From Nocardioides sp. (GTDB lineage: Bacteria; Actinomycetota; Actinomycetes; Propionibacteriales; Nocardioidaceae), in the NCBI GenBank assembly GCA_002729525.1, contig PBYI01000036.1:1-63391 (forward strand): a stretch of DNA of 63,391 bases. Reading direction: 5' to 3'. The translations under genes and the position numbers were made by a program. Below are positions 8,053-16,211 of the stretch, in pieces. The first letter of the stretch is position 1. Every line of letters starts with the position of its first letter. The notes beneath the pieces were generated by a model. The model did not search any database, was not told the DNA's origin, and saw nothing but the letters and a program-made list of their open reading frames with translations.

Positions 8053-9603
8053 ATGACCACTGCCTACGACGATCCGCGGCGCTGGTGGGCCCTGGCCGCC
8101 CTCGGCCTGGCCGTCCTGACCCTCGGCTTCGACATCACCATCATGAACGTCGCCCTGCCGACCATCGCCACCGAACTGGAGGTCGGCACCGACAGCCTGC
8201 AATGGATGGTCAACGCCTACGTCCTGGTGATCGCCGGCCTGATGCTCACCTGCGGTGCGCTGGGCGACCGGTACGGCCGCAAACGACTTCTCCTGATCGG
8301 ACTCGGCCTGTTCGGGGTCTCCTCGGCTATCGCCGCGGCGGTCGACTCCGCCGCCCTGGTGATCGCCGCACGCGGCGTGATGGGGCTGGGTGCGGCCATC
8401 ATGCTGCCGGTCGCCTTCGCGGTCCTCGCCGCCCTCTTCGGCCCGGCCGAACGCGGCAAGGCGGTTTCTCTGCTGGTGATGGGCCTCGGTGTCGGGATCC
8501 CGCTCGGGCCGATCATCGGCGGCTACCTGCTGGAGCACTTCTGGTGGGGGTCGATCTTCCTCATCAACGTCCCGATCGCGATCCTGGGCGCGATCGCCAT
8601 CGCGGCTCTGCTCCCGGAGTCGCGTGACCCGTCGCCACGCCGCCCCGACGTACTCGGAGCGGTGTTGTCCACGGCTGGGCTCACGTCGCTCGTCTATGGG
8701 GTGATCGAGGCCCCCGGTCGGGGCTGGTCGGATCCGATCACCATCGGCGCGATCAGTGCCGGACTGGTGGTGCTGACGGGCTTCGTGGCCTGGGAGTTGC
8801 GGGTACGCGACCCGATGATCGACCTGCTCCTGTTCGCCCGGCCCCAGTTCCTGTGGGCCAGCATCGCCGGCGTTCTCGTGACGTTCGGCATGCTCGGACT
8901 GTTGTTCGTCGTACCGCAGTACCTGCAGTTCGTCGCCGGCCACGGCGCCCTCGGTACCGGACTGCGGCTGCTCCCGCTGATCGGGGGCTTGGTCGTCGGC
9001 GCACCGGCGGGGGAGCGGCTGGCCGCGCGCGCCGGCTATCGGGTGCCGGTCTCGGCTGGCCTGGCGGTGCTCGCGGCAGGTGTGGCAATCGGCGCGTTCA
9101 CCGATCTGCAGTCCAGCTACGGGTTCGTCGCAGCCTGGCTCGCCACAGCGGGACTCGGGATCGGGATGGCGCTCGCGCCCGCCATGGACGCCGTCCTGGA
9201 CGCTCTTCCGACCGAGCAAGCCGGGTCCGGTACCGCGATCACCATGACGCTGCGCCAGACCGGTGGTGCTCTCGGCGTCGCCCTGCTCGGCAGCCTGCTG
9301 GCTGAGGGCTACGCCGGACGGGTGAACACCGCCGGCTTGCCGGCCGAGGCAGCGGACACCGCCCGCGAATCCATCGCCGGAGCCCTCGCCGCCGCCACCC
9401 GCCTCGGTGAGCCAGCCGTCGCGGCCAGCGCGAATGCCGCCTACCTGCACGGCATGTCCCTGGTGCTGATCGCCACCGCGATCACCGCCGGGCTCAGCGC
9501 CGTCCTCACCGCGCTGCTCCTGCCCGGCAAACCCACCGCTGGTGACGATCAAGACCGTCGCTCGCCACATGCCACCACCGTCCCCGACGACAGGGAGCGC
9601 TGA
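8053..9603 (+). CDS. DHA2-family (EmrB/QacA-type) MFS drug:proton antiporter
   Basis: A 516-residue transporter with about 14 membrane helices. Motif A (GALGDRYGRKR) follows helix 2, motif D1-like ITIMNVALPTI is in helix 1, and motif C (LGVGIPLGPIIGG) is in helix 5; these are typical of 14-TM DHA2 exporters that expel lipophilic cations and drugs. The start ATG has GGAGA 8 bp upstream (8041-8045). It lies 30 bp after the MMPL gene and appears co-transcribed with it. The C-terminus is hydrophilic and short. The substrate cannot be read from the sequence. Confidence 0.92.
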   Translation: MTTAYDDPRRWWALAALGLAVLTLGFDITIMNVALPTIATELEVGTDSLQWMVNAYVLVIAGLMLTCGALGDRYGRKRLLLIGLGLFGVSSAIAAAVDSAALVIAARGVMGLGAAIMLPVAFAVLAALFGPAERGKAVSLLVMGLGVGIPLGPIIGGYLLEHFWWGSIFLINVPIAILGAIAIAALLPESRDPSPRRPDVLGAVLSTAGLTSLVYGVIEAPGRGWSDPITIGAISAGLVVLTGFVAWELRVRDPMIDLLLFARPQFLWASIAGVLVTFGMLGLLFVVPQYLQFVAGHGALGTGLRLLPLIGGLVVGAPAGERLAARAGYRVPVSAGLAVLAAGVAIGAFTDLQSSYGFVAAWLATAGLGIGMALAPAMDAVLDALPTEQAGSGTAITMTLRQTGGALGVALLGSLLAEGYAGRVNTAGLPAEAADTARESIAGALAAATRLGEPAVAASANAAYLHGMSLVLIATAITAGLSAVLTALLLPGKPTAGDDQDRRSPHATTVPDDRER

Positions 9604-9623
9604 CCGATGCTGATGAACACGGT

Positions 9624-9883
9624 GTGGAGACCCTCATGGTCACCAGTCCCGCCAACCGTGTCTTCCAGCGCTGCGCCGAAGCGCCGGTGCTGCGCCGGCT
9701 CGGCGGCCGCACCCCAGGAGCTCGCGCCCTGGAGATCGGCTGTGGGACGGCCTTTGGCAGCAAGCTGATTCTCGACCAGTTCGGCGCTGCCACAGTCGAC
9801 GCCGTCGACCTCGAGCCAACCATGGTGACCCGACGCCGGCGGCTGGGCCGAGAACGACTGGAGAACCCCAGGTACGTCGCGCT
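9624..9883 (+). pseudogene. Truncated class I SAM-dependent methyltransferase
   Basis: From a GTG at 9624 the frame reads VETLMVTSPANRVFQ, then ALEIGCGTAFGSKLIL (motif I, SAM-binding glycine loop) and VDAVDLEPTMV (motif II, acidic residue that binds the ribose). After RYVALRF (about residue 87) similarity stops abruptly and a different sequence, IS21 istA, begins in another frame. Motifs for catalysis and the whole C-terminal half are gone, so the product cannot be functional. Its position directly after the MFS gene suggests it was once the third gene of that operon. Confidence 0.72.
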
Positions 9884-9891
9884 GCGTTTCG

Positions 9892-10429
9892 CACTATGGC
9901 TACGACTCGTTCTTCTGTATCCCCGGCATCGAAGGCGCGCACGAGAAGGGCGAGGTCGAGGGAGAGATCGGCCGGTTCCGTCGTCGTCACCTCACCCGGT
10001 CCCGCACGTGGGATCGCTGGCGGCGCTCAAGGCCGCCTTGGCCGCGGCCGACCTGCGTCATGAGGCCCGCCGGATCGGGGCGCGGCTCGAGACTGTCGGC
10101 GCGGATGCGGCACGGGAGCTGCCGCTGCTACGGCCGCCGCCGGACGACGCCGCCCGGTTGTCGTGCCGCGTGGACGCCAAGGCGAAGGTCTGTGTGGGCA
10201 GTCCTACTACTCGGTCCCGGCCCGTTATGCGGGCCGTCTCGAGGTCCGGCTCGGCGCCACGACGGTGACCGCCCTCGATGCCGGTGCGGTAGGGGGCCAC
10301 CCACACCAGGTCGCTGCACAAGGGCCGGGAGGACCTGGTGCTGGACCACTATCTGGAGGTCCTGGACCCGCAAACCCGGGTGCCCTGGCCGGCGCCACCG
10401 CGCTGGTGGCGCCTCGCCCGACAAGTTGA
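9892..10429 (+). pseudogene. Decayed IS21-family transposase (istA) fragment
   Basis: Three consecutive reading frames together give the middle and C-terminal part of an IS21 IstA transposase: HYGYDSFFCIPGIEGAHEKG and EVEGEIGRFRRRHL from 9892, then PVPHVGSLAALKAAL from about 9999 in a second frame, then QSYYSVPARYAGRLEVRLG from about 10198 in a third, and LDHYLEVL near 10338. The catalytic core N-terminus is missing and at least three frameshifts are present. No partner istB or terminal inverted repeats are recognisable. The fragment is fused to the truncated methyltransferase, so an insertion followed by deletion destroyed that gene. Confidence 0.82.
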
Positions 10430-10490
10430 CGGCGCCGCTACTCCCAGCGTAAGGCCCGGGCGGCCAAGAAGCGGTGGGCGAGGCCGGTTC

Positions 10491-11006
10491 TCATGGTCGG
10501 TCAGGGTCCGTGTTGTCGCTGGCGTCTGTGTTCAATGCTGCCGCGAGCAGTGCGGGCCGGCGGGAGCTGCCCAGCCAGTACGGGGTGGGATCGTTGGGAT
10601 CCTCGATGGGGATCCGGACCCCTGTTCGGACGTAGGGGCGCAGAAGGAGATAGGCGCGGGCGTTGGCTTCGGGGCCGGCGATCGACCGCATGTTGGGTGC
10701 ATCGAGCACCTGGGTTGGCCCGAGGTAACGGCGCTGGATTCGGGCTCGCCCCGCGTGTAACCATTCGTTCGTTACGACGATCTTGGCCGACCCGTACGAG
10801 TGGAGAAGGGCCGTGAGTAGGAGCAGCAGAATCGTCGTGATCCCCCAGGCGAAGGCTTCCGGAACGGAGACGATCATGGCGACCCAGAAGCTGGCGACCA
10901 TGAGCGTCCACTGAATCCACCAGCGCGCGGGTACCCGCAGCCGCTCGCGGTAGCAGCTCGTCTGGCGGTGCACAACCTGCCTCTCGTCGCGCTTCTGTCC
11001 GGGCAC
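10491..11006 (-). CDS. DUF3093 family membrane protein
   Basis: A 171-residue protein with the DUF3093 pattern of actinobacteria: an N-terminal YRERLRVPARWW motif, two close membrane helices (about residues 35-70), then a soluble domain with LHAGRARIQRRYLG, ARAYLLLRPYVRTGVRI and DPTPYWLGSSRRP. The family has no assigned function. The GTG at 11006 has no good ribosome-binding site; an internal GTG at 10973 preceded by GAGAGGCAGG would remove about 11 residues and is equally possible. It neighbours a second small membrane protein on the same strand. Confidence 0.85.
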   Translation of the reverse strand: MPGQKRDERQVVHRQTSCYRERLRVPARWWIQWTLMVASFWVAMIVSVPEAFAWGITTILLLLLTALLHSYGSAKIVVTNEWLHAGRARIQRRYLGPTQVLDAPNMRSIAGPEANARAYLLLRPYVRTGVRIPIEDPNDPTPYWLGSSRRPALLAAALNTDASDNTDPDRP

Positions 11007-11036
11007 CTGTGAAGGCGCACCCGTGAAGGATGGTGG

Positions 11037-11255
11037 TTAGCGCCTCGGGCGGATGCAGACGTAGGCGAGGGCGACGCCGAAGCCGGCGATGACCGGGCCG
11101 ACGGCGCCGAGTGTCCGGGACTCGGGTTGGTTGCCGACCACGCCCCAGGCGAGCAAGGTCCAGTAGCCGCCGAGGGTGATCATGGCCACGGCGGGAGGGA
11201 TGCCGAGCGCCATGATGCGTCGCCGCGGTGTCTTGCCGTAGCGGGATTCGTCCAT
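11037..11255 (-). CDS. Small two-helix membrane protein, function unknown
   Basis: A 72-residue protein from an ATG at 11255: a basic N-terminus (MDESRYGKTPRRR), one membrane helix ending in LGGYWTLLAWGVV, a short loop NQPESRT, a second helix and a basic RPRR end. I do not recognise the family. It lies 43 bp after the M15 peptidase gene on the same strand and 30 bp before DUF3093, so all three may be transcribed from the palindromic promoter at 12220-12248. Confidence 0.6.
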   Translation of the reverse strand: MDESRYGKTPRRRIMALGIPPAVAMITLGGYWTLLAWGVVGNQPESRTLGAVGPVIAGFGVALAYVCIRPRR

Positions 11256-11298
11256 TGCGTTGCCTCTTGTTGCGTCTGTTGTTGCCGTGCCGGTTGTG

Positions 11299-12171
11299 TC
11301 ACGACGGGGTGAGGTCGGAGCCTGCGGCGTACTCCCAGTGCCAGGGTTCGGGTTTGGAGCCGCCTTGTTGGGCCCAGGTTGGGTTGGTCCATCCGGTGTC
11401 GTCCGCGTTGGCCATGAGCCAGGTGTACTCGGCAGTGCCGTAGGTCTCGGCGCCGCCGCACAGGTCGATGGCCACGCCCCAGCCGTGGTTGCTGGTGCCG
11501 GGGCGAGCGGCCAGCCCGGGCTTGGCCGCACTGAGGCGCTGTTGGGCGTCGAGACTCCGGTAGGCGTCGGTCATGCAGAGCGGCTCGTCGAACTCACGGT
11601 GGTAGCTCTCGGAGAGGCGCCACCAGGCCTGTGCCGCGTCGCCGCGGAGGTGGAGTCCGTCGGTGGGCATCTCGCAGAGGTTGTTGTCGGAGATGAGGCC
11701 GTTGGCTTCGCTGGTCTTAGCGGGGGTGGTGTCGCAAGTGGCAAGCCAGTCCGGAAGCTGTGGCTGGGCTCTGACGGAGCCGCCTCGACTCACGGGTGGT
11801 TGCCGGTTGGTGCGGTGGTCCTTCTTCTGGATACTGCTGGGCGCGACGACGCCGGGGAGGACGGCGTCATCGGCTCGGAGGTCAGGCTCAGACTGTGGCA
11901 GCGCGTCGCTGGCGGTGGATGCTGGTGCCGGAGCGGTGGGTCCGATCAGGTCGGTGGCCCACGCGGTGGGGGCGGCCACCGCGGCTAGGGCCAGCGCGGT
12001 GGAGAGTGTGAGGCGTCGGCCCGGATGGTGGCTGGAGCCGGATGCGGCGCGGTGTCGACCTGTGGTGTCGGTCTTGCGTGATCGGGTAGGTGTGGCGGCT
12101 CGTCGTCGTCCGCGAGTTGAGGTGGACCTAGGTGCACGCGTCGTTGCCCTGTGCTGTGGACCTGCTAGCAC
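11299..12171 (-). CDS. M15-family D-alanyl-D-alanine carboxypeptidase (VanY-like), membrane-anchored
   Basis: Zinc peptidase that trims peptidoglycan stem peptides outside the membrane. The C-terminal domain has the M15 zinc motifs SNHGWGVAIDL (His and Asp ligands) and EPWHWEY (catalytic Glu region plus third His), as well as DAYRSLDAQQRL. The N-terminus is a long basic stretch followed by one hydrophobic helix (LTLSTALALAAVAAP) and a Ser/Pro/Ala linker, so the domain is exported. The GTG at 12171 is preferred: GAGGAG precedes it by 9 bp and it falls just downstream of operator A; a frame open to 12321 would read through the operator. It is divergent from a DUF3817 gene. Confidence 0.88.
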   Translation of the reverse strand: MLAGPQHRATTRAPRSTSTRGRRRAATPTRSRKTDTTGRHRAASGSSHHPGRRLTLSTALALAAVAAPTAWATDLIGPTAPAPASTASDALPQSEPDLRADDAVLPGVVAPSSIQKKDHRTNRQPPVSRGGSVRAQPQLPDWLATCDTTPAKTSEANGLISDNNLCEMPTDGLHLRGDAAQAWWRLSESYHREFDEPLCMTDAYRSLDAQQRLSAAKPGLAARPGTSNHGWGVAIDLCGGAETYGTAEYTWLMANADDTGWTNPTWAQQGGSKPEPWHWEYAAGSDLTPS

Positions 12172-12219
12172 GTGGCATGACTCCTCACTCAGGGACCTGG
12201 TCGCGGCTTGTCGCAACCC

Positions 12220-12248
12220 AACTTCTACTATACGAAATAGTAGAAGTT
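12220..12248. promoter_or_regulatory. BlaI-type operator A (TACTA-N7-TAGTA)
   Basis: A perfect 12-bp inverted repeat (12220-12231 and 12237-12248) around a 5-bp centre, ACGAA, the longest of the nine sites of this form in the window. It lies midway between the divergent M15 peptidase and DUF3817 genes, each of which has GAGGAG immediately inside it, so one repressor dimer could control both directions. Confidence 0.75.
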
Positions 12249-12266
12249 GCGAGGAGTGAGAAACAA

Positions 12267-12644
12267 ATGTCCAGACCTTCCGGACCCGAGCACACCCTGA
12301 GTCCAGCTGACCCGAGCTCAACCGTTGAAACCGGCATCCGGCGCGCGTGGGTGGGGCCGGCCTTCCAGGTTGCGGCGAGGGTCGAGGCGGCGACCTGGAT
12401 CGGGCTGCTGAGCGGGATGGCGTTCAAGTACGTGCTCGCCGACAACGATCTCGGGGTGCGGGTGTTCGGCCCACTCCATGGCGTGGCGTTCATCGGGTAT
12501 GTCCTGGTGACCATCGTGGCTGCCCGCAGGTTCGGATGGTCCTGGAGGCTGCTCCTGGCTGGCCTGCTGGTGAGCATTCCTCCGGCCTTCACGTGGCCGT
12601 TCGAGCGGTATGTGGCCAGGCGCGGCCACCTCGGCGGCGACTGA
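12267..12644 (+). CDS. DUF3817 family integral membrane protein
   Basis: A 125-residue protein with three to four membrane helices and the DUF3817 signatures VEAATWIGLLSGMAFKYV, FGPLHGVAFIGYV and PFERYV. The conserved His in the GPLHG motif and the short length match the family, which has no established function and is sometimes found as a domain of larger transporters. The ATG at 12267 has GAGGAG about 11 bp upstream, just right of operator A. It is the only gene transcribed rightward from that site. Confidence 0.87.
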   Translation: MSRPSGPEHTLSPADPSSTVETGIRRAWVGPAFQVAARVEAATWIGLLSGMAFKYVLADNDLGVRVFGPLHGVAFIGYVLVTIVAARRFGWSWRLLLAGLLVSIPPAFTWPFERYVARRGHLGGD

Positions 12645-12802
12645 GGATCCTCCTCCTTGGAGCCCGGGTCGGGGCAACCCGGTCTCGGGGACCGCGCAAA
12701 CCTCGCCGGTTGGGTGGAGGACGGCGACGGCAAAGCCGGCGACGAGGACGACGCCCGAGTCCCGCGGCTGCGGCCCCGGTCGACGTGTCATCGGTGCCCG
12801 GG

Positions 12803-13243
12803 TCACTCTCCGGGGGAGGCCCTGCGGCGCGCTCGCGACAGCCACCCGACGAATCCGAGCGTCAAGAATGCGGTGAGGAGCCCGATGACGACCGTCGAGG
12901 TCGCCGACCCTCCCGAGTCTCCACCCTCTCGCGGCTCGTCTCGTGAGGGTGGGACCGCGTCATCGGGCTCGGTGGGGGAGGGGCCCCTTGGGGATGCGCC
13001 CCCCGGGGTAGGCGTTTCGGCGTCAGTGCTCTGGGCGACGGCTTGGTGTCGATCGACGGCCGTGCTGGGGTCGAAGGCATTGACGGCCGCGGCCGGCGAG
13101 GTGAGCACGAGCGCCCAGGCGGCCGCCAGCGGTATGAGCCTGACCACCGCCCACCATCGGCCAAGGCACACCGTGCGCACCCCGCTTGAATGGCCAGGCG
13201 GCTCGGCCCGGGTCCGTGTTGGCCTGATCTGTGGGTCTGTCAT
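12803..13243 (-). CDS. Secreted or membrane-anchored protein with Pro-rich linker, function unknown
   Basis: A 146-residue protein: a first hydrophobic helix (about residues 32-50, ending TSPAAAVNAF, resembling a signal peptide with AxA cleavage site), a low-complexity extracellular linker rich in Pro, Ser, Asp and Glu, and a C-terminal helix followed by a basic SRARRR tail. That layout fits a wall-facing linker or stalk. The ATG at 13243 is 7 bp downstream of the preceding gene's stop, so it is the third gene of the operon headed by the cupredoxin-like lipoprotein. I do not recognise the family. Confidence 0.6.
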   Translation of the reverse strand: MTDPQIRPTRTRAEPPGHSSGVRTVCLGRWWAVVRLIPLAAAWALVLTSPAAAVNAFDPSTAVDRHQAVAQSTDAETPTPGGASPRGPSPTEPDDAVPPSRDEPREGGDSGGSATSTVVIGLLTAFLTLGFVGWLSRARRRASPGE

Positions 13244-13250
13244 AGGTCTG

Positions 13251-14600
13251 TCATGCGCCGAAGAGCAGATAGAGGCCCATGAAGGTGTAGCCGACCATCG
13301 CGAAAAGCAGCGCGAGCTGACCAATGATGAGGTGGCGGCGTGCGAGCAGGGTGAGGGACCGGTCGTGTGCGGCGATGACGCCAAGGACGTGGCCAGTGAC
13401 GATGGCGAGGACCTTGATGCTGGCCACGACCGAGGGGTGCTGGGAGAGCCAGTAGTTGATCTCCAGGTCTGCGGTGCCGAACAGGTTCGCCCCGGTGCCG
13501 CCGGGATCGCTGATCAGGATCAGCGTCTGCTGGCCGTACTCGACGAGGAAGGTGAGGTAGTGGGCGATCATGTACCCGACGATGATCGGCACGATCGAGT
13601 GGGCCAGCCGTCGGGGCAGCTCACGGCGCGGGGTCCCCTGGGGGCCGACGCCGGTGGCCATGGAAGCTGCGGTGAAGGTGATGCCGACGATCACGATGAT
13701 CAGCAGCATCAGGCCGGTGCCGAGGCGGGTGAGGTCGATGCTGTTGGACTGGACAAACCGGATCCAGGTGACCGAGCTGCTCCAGCTGTCGTAGGCGGTG
13801 CTGCCGAGCAGTACAGCGACCACGGCGACCAGCCCGGCTTCGGGGGAGATGCGGGCGAGGTTGCGCAAGGGGCTGACGAGGACGAGCCTCCCAGCAGTGT
13901 TCCGGCTCCATGGTGAGAGGTGTCCGACGAGGGTGGAGTACACCTCGAAGGGGTCGGCACGGGAGACCCAGGTGGTGCCGAAAACGGCCCATCCGACGAG
14001 CATGGCAGCGGCGTAGAGGGCGAACCAGAGGCGGACGAAGTCGAGGTCGGTTCCGTCCGGCGAGACGAGTTCAAGCCAGACGAACGCGAAGAGCCCGAGG
14101 CTGGCGGGCCAGTATCCGAGCCACGGCGGGTAGGGCCGGAGGCCCTCACCCCGTCCGTCACTGTGTCTGTCGCCGTGAGTGCGGCCGACGGCCTTGTCGA
14201 GGAGCTCCAGGAGGGTGCGGACGGGGTTGACGGCGCGATAGGCGGACCCGAACAGCAGGGACACGGGCACGAGACCGACCCAGAGCCAAGCGTAGGCCAC
14301 GCCGAAGACGGGGTTGGTCAGGTCGTTGGGACCGAGGACGGCGGGCCAGAGCATGAACCCGAGGAAGAGCAGACCGAGGGCTCGCAGCGCAATCTTCAAT
14401 GCGGGACCGTCGAGGACCCGGGCGATCGGAGGCGGGACCAGCAGCTCGTGGCTGGGTGTGTCGAACCGTGCTTTGCGCCAGGCCAGGAGCAAGACGGCGA
14501 AGGAGATCGTCAGCGCCGCGGTACCGCCGGCGATCGCGAGATTGGCCGGAATCGGCAGGTCATCTGCGCCGCCCAGCCCGTGGGCGGAGATGTTGGTCAA
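13251..14600 (-). CDS. Multi-pass membrane protein of the type often labelled fenitrothion hydrolase-like
   Basis: A 449-residue protein with roughly 11-12 membrane helices, starting with AHGLGGADDLPIP, the motif shared by actinobacterial proteins commonly labelled fenitrothion hydrolase. No hydrolase catalytic motif is visible, so that name should not be taken as function. Conserved-looking features include NPVRTLLELL, RADPFEVY and, near the C-terminus, VGYMIAHYLTFLVEYGQQ, whose His and Tyr in a helix could bind heme or metal. It overlaps the upstream lipoprotein gene by 4 bp, implying that the two act together; a role in copper or heme handling is inference from context. Confidence 0.7.
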   Translation of the reverse strand: MTNISAHGLGGADDLPIPANLAIAGGTAALTISFAVLLLAWRKARFDTPSHELLVPPPIARVLDGPALKIALRALGLLFLGFMLWPAVLGPNDLTNPVFGVAYAWLWVGLVPVSLLFGSAYRAVNPVRTLLELLDKAVGRTHGDRHSDGRGEGLRPYPPWLGYWPASLGLFAFVWLELVSPDGTDLDFVRLWFALYAAAMLVGWAVFGTTWVSRADPFEVYSTLVGHLSPWSRNTAGRLVLVSPLRNLARISPEAGLVAVVAVLLGSTAYDSWSSSVTWIRFVQSNSIDLTRLGTGLMLLIIVIVGITFTAASMATGVGPQGTPRRELPRRLAHSIVPIIVGYMIAHYLTFLVEYGQQTLILISDPGGTGANLFGTADLEINYWLSQHPSVVASIKVLAIVTGHVLGVIAAHDRSLTLLARRHLIIGQLALLFAMVGYTFMGLYLLFGA

Positions 14601-15058
14601 CGAACTTCCAGGATCGCGACGACCGCCCTGGTCTCGTGGTCCTCGACTTCGACACTTCCGGGGGTCTCAACGGTCATCTCAGCGCGCGTCTCACCTTCGC
14701 CGAACTCGACGTATTGCTCGGGCTTGGAGTGCACGTGCAACTCGCCGGCGCGGTCGGAGGTGATGTTCCACACCAGCGTCTCGTTGACGGCGATTGAGAG
14801 CTCCTCCGCGTTGGGGGAGACCCTGTCGCCCTCGATGCGCACCTCGATGCTCGGCCCGGCCGGCGCCTCCTCAGCGGGTGACGCCGACTGGGGGGGCGAG
14901 GTTGAGGGCGACTCCTCGGGAGGCGTACTGCCGGAGTCGTCGGGGGCCGCCGCGGTGGCCTCCGGCGCGTCCCCGGTTGATTCACCGTCGCCGCCGGAGC
15001 AGGCGCTGAGAGCAAGCACAGCGGTCAGGGCGACCGCGATCAGGCGCGCTCTACGCAT
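14597..15058 (-). CDS. Lipoprotein with cupredoxin-like domain
   Basis: A 153-residue protein with a clear lipobox (LALSACSGG; Cys about residue 20), a Ser/Pro/Glu-rich spacer, and an all-beta C-terminal domain resembling cupredoxins (NETLVWNITSDRAGELHVHS, then PEQYVEFGEGE and VEDHETRAVVA). His residues in HVHS and DHE could be copper ligands, but the usual cupredoxin Cys is absent. The ATG at 15058 has AAGGAG upstream and lies about 90 bp from operator B. It would be processed by LspA and Lnt, both encoded in this window, and is translationally coupled to the multi-pass protein downstream. Confidence 0.8.
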   Translation of the reverse strand: MRRARLIAVALTAVLALSACSGGDGESTGDAPEATAAAPDDSGSTPPEESPSTSPPQSASPAEEAPAGPSIEVRIEGDRVSPNAEELSIAVNETLVWNITSDRAGELHVHSKPEQYVEFGEGETRAEMTVETPGSVEVEDHETRAVVAILEVR

Positions 15059-15146
15059 GGGGAGTCTCCTTCTGGGTGGCCGGGGGATCGGTCGTGACGT
15101 CGCCTCCGGGCCCCACGGCGTCAGTGTGGGAGACGGCGGCGCGGAT

Positions 15147-15165
15147 CTACTATGCCGCATAGGAC
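15147..15165. promoter_or_regulatory. BlaI-type operator B
   Basis: CTACTATGC-C-GCATAGGAC: an inverted repeat with the TACTA-N7-TAGGA core, one mismatch from the consensus. It is about 90 bp upstream of the lipoprotein start at 15058 and downstream of the methyltransferase gene, so it should serve the leftward lipoprotein operon. Confidence 0.7.
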
Positions 15166-15235
15166 AGTGCCTCTCGAACGGGGCGCGCACTGGACGCGTT
15201 CGACGGTGAGCGTGCTTGGGGAGGGCCGGGTTCGG

Positions 15236-16111
15236 TCAGGTTCGGGTCGCGGTGACCAGCCAAGCGGCGCCGTCGAGGAACACGCCGTCCTCGCGCACGT
15301 ACGGGGCAAGGGCGGTGGCGACCGCCTCCCAACCCTGGGCGGTGGCGGCCGGGCCGGCGTCGCCGAACACAGCGTCGCCGAGCTCACTTTGTCGCAGGAA
15401 CCGCAGGGCGTCGCTCAGGTCCGCGCCTTGGTACATCGGCGCCACGGTCGGCTGGACCTCGACGTCGGTGAATCCGGCCTTGGCCAGCAGCGCCTGGGTG
15501 CGGGTGGGGTCGGCCAGCGAGAAGGCGGCATAGGACCAGCTGTCGGCGGTGAACTCGGGTGTCGGCACGTGCTCGAGTGCCGCAGTCAAAGGGACCATCA
15601 GGTGCTGCTGATGGGTGAGGTCCTGCCAGCAGGTGAACACCAGCCGACCGCCCGGGTGGAGCGCGGTGCACAGGTTGGCGAAAGCAGCGTCGGGGTCGGC
15701 GAAGAACATCACGCCGAACTGGCTGAGTGCGAGGTCGAACTCCTCGAAGCCGAGGTCCTCGGTGGTCTGGACGTCGGCGCGGATGAAGCGTGCGTTGTCG
15801 AGGCCGAGTTCGATGGCCCTGTGTTGGGCGACCTGCAGCATAGGGCTGGCGACGTCGACACCGACGACCTTGCCATGTGGTCCGACCGTGGTGGCGGCGT
15901 CGATGGTGCGATCACCCATGCCACAGCCGGCGTCGAGGACGCGCATACCGGGGCGCAGTTGAGCGGCGGCGAGGAGGGTGCTGCCGAAGGGTGCATGCAT
16001 GCGCTCGTAACGGGCTTGCTCGGTGACCCAGCGTTGCCCGACTTCGCCGTCCCAGGCCCTGATCATGGGTGAGTTGTCTGGCTCCATTGCCCGCTCCATC
16101 GCCGGTTCCAT
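15236..16111 (-). CDS. Class I SAM-dependent methyltransferase
   Basis: About 291 aa. Motif I is LDAGCGMGDRTIDAA, motif II VVGVDVASPML, and FDLALSQFGVMFF is the motif IV region, followed by ALHPGGRLVFTCW. The overall pattern is that of the UbiE/COQ5-like methyltransferases acting on small molecules; the substrate is unknown. Several in-frame starts exist: GTG 16156 (only 11 bp from operator C), ATG 16111, 16099 and 16087, where the N-terminus has a repeated ME(P/R)AME pattern; 16111 is a compromise. It is divergent from the DsbA-like gene across operator C. Confidence 0.85.
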   Translation of the reverse strand: MEPAMERAMEPDNSPMIRAWDGEVGQRWVTEQARYERMHAPFGSTLLAAAQLRPGMRVLDAGCGMGDRTIDAATTVGPHGKVVGVDVASPMLQVAQHRAIELGLDNARFIRADVQTTEDLGFEEFDLALSQFGVMFFADPDAAFANLCTALHPGGRLVFTCWQDLTHQQHLMVPLTAALEHVPTPEFTADSWSYAAFSLADPTRTQALLAKAGFTDVEVQPTVAPMYQGADLSDALRFLRQSELGDAVFGDAGPAATAQGWEAVATALAPYVREDGVFLDGAAWLVTATRT

Positions 16112-16167
16112 CACTGTTGTCTCGTGTCGTGCACCAGGCCGAGGCGGCGCGGCCACCTACCCATCCA

Positions 16168-16186
16168 CTACGATGCAGCATAGTAG
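16168..16186. promoter_or_regulatory. BlaI-type operator C
   Basis: CTACGATGC-A-GCATAGTAG, a 9-bp inverted repeat with one mismatched pair, in the divergent gap between the methyltransferase and the five-gene thiol-redox operon. The centre is 35 bp from the GTG start at 16212, a position compatible with overlapping the promoter. Confidence 0.75.
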
Positions 16187-16211
16187 TTGGTGTCGAGTCG
16201 AGGACGTGCGC

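Noticed and set aside
7984..9570. 528-codon minus-strand open frame
   Set aside because: Lies antisense to the MFS gene with Gln/Gly/Arg-rich composition typical of a shadow.
13251..14600. True fenitrothion (organophosphate) hydrolase
   Set aside because: The protein is almost entirely membrane helices with no hydrolase metal or nucleophile motif; only the traditional label supports it.
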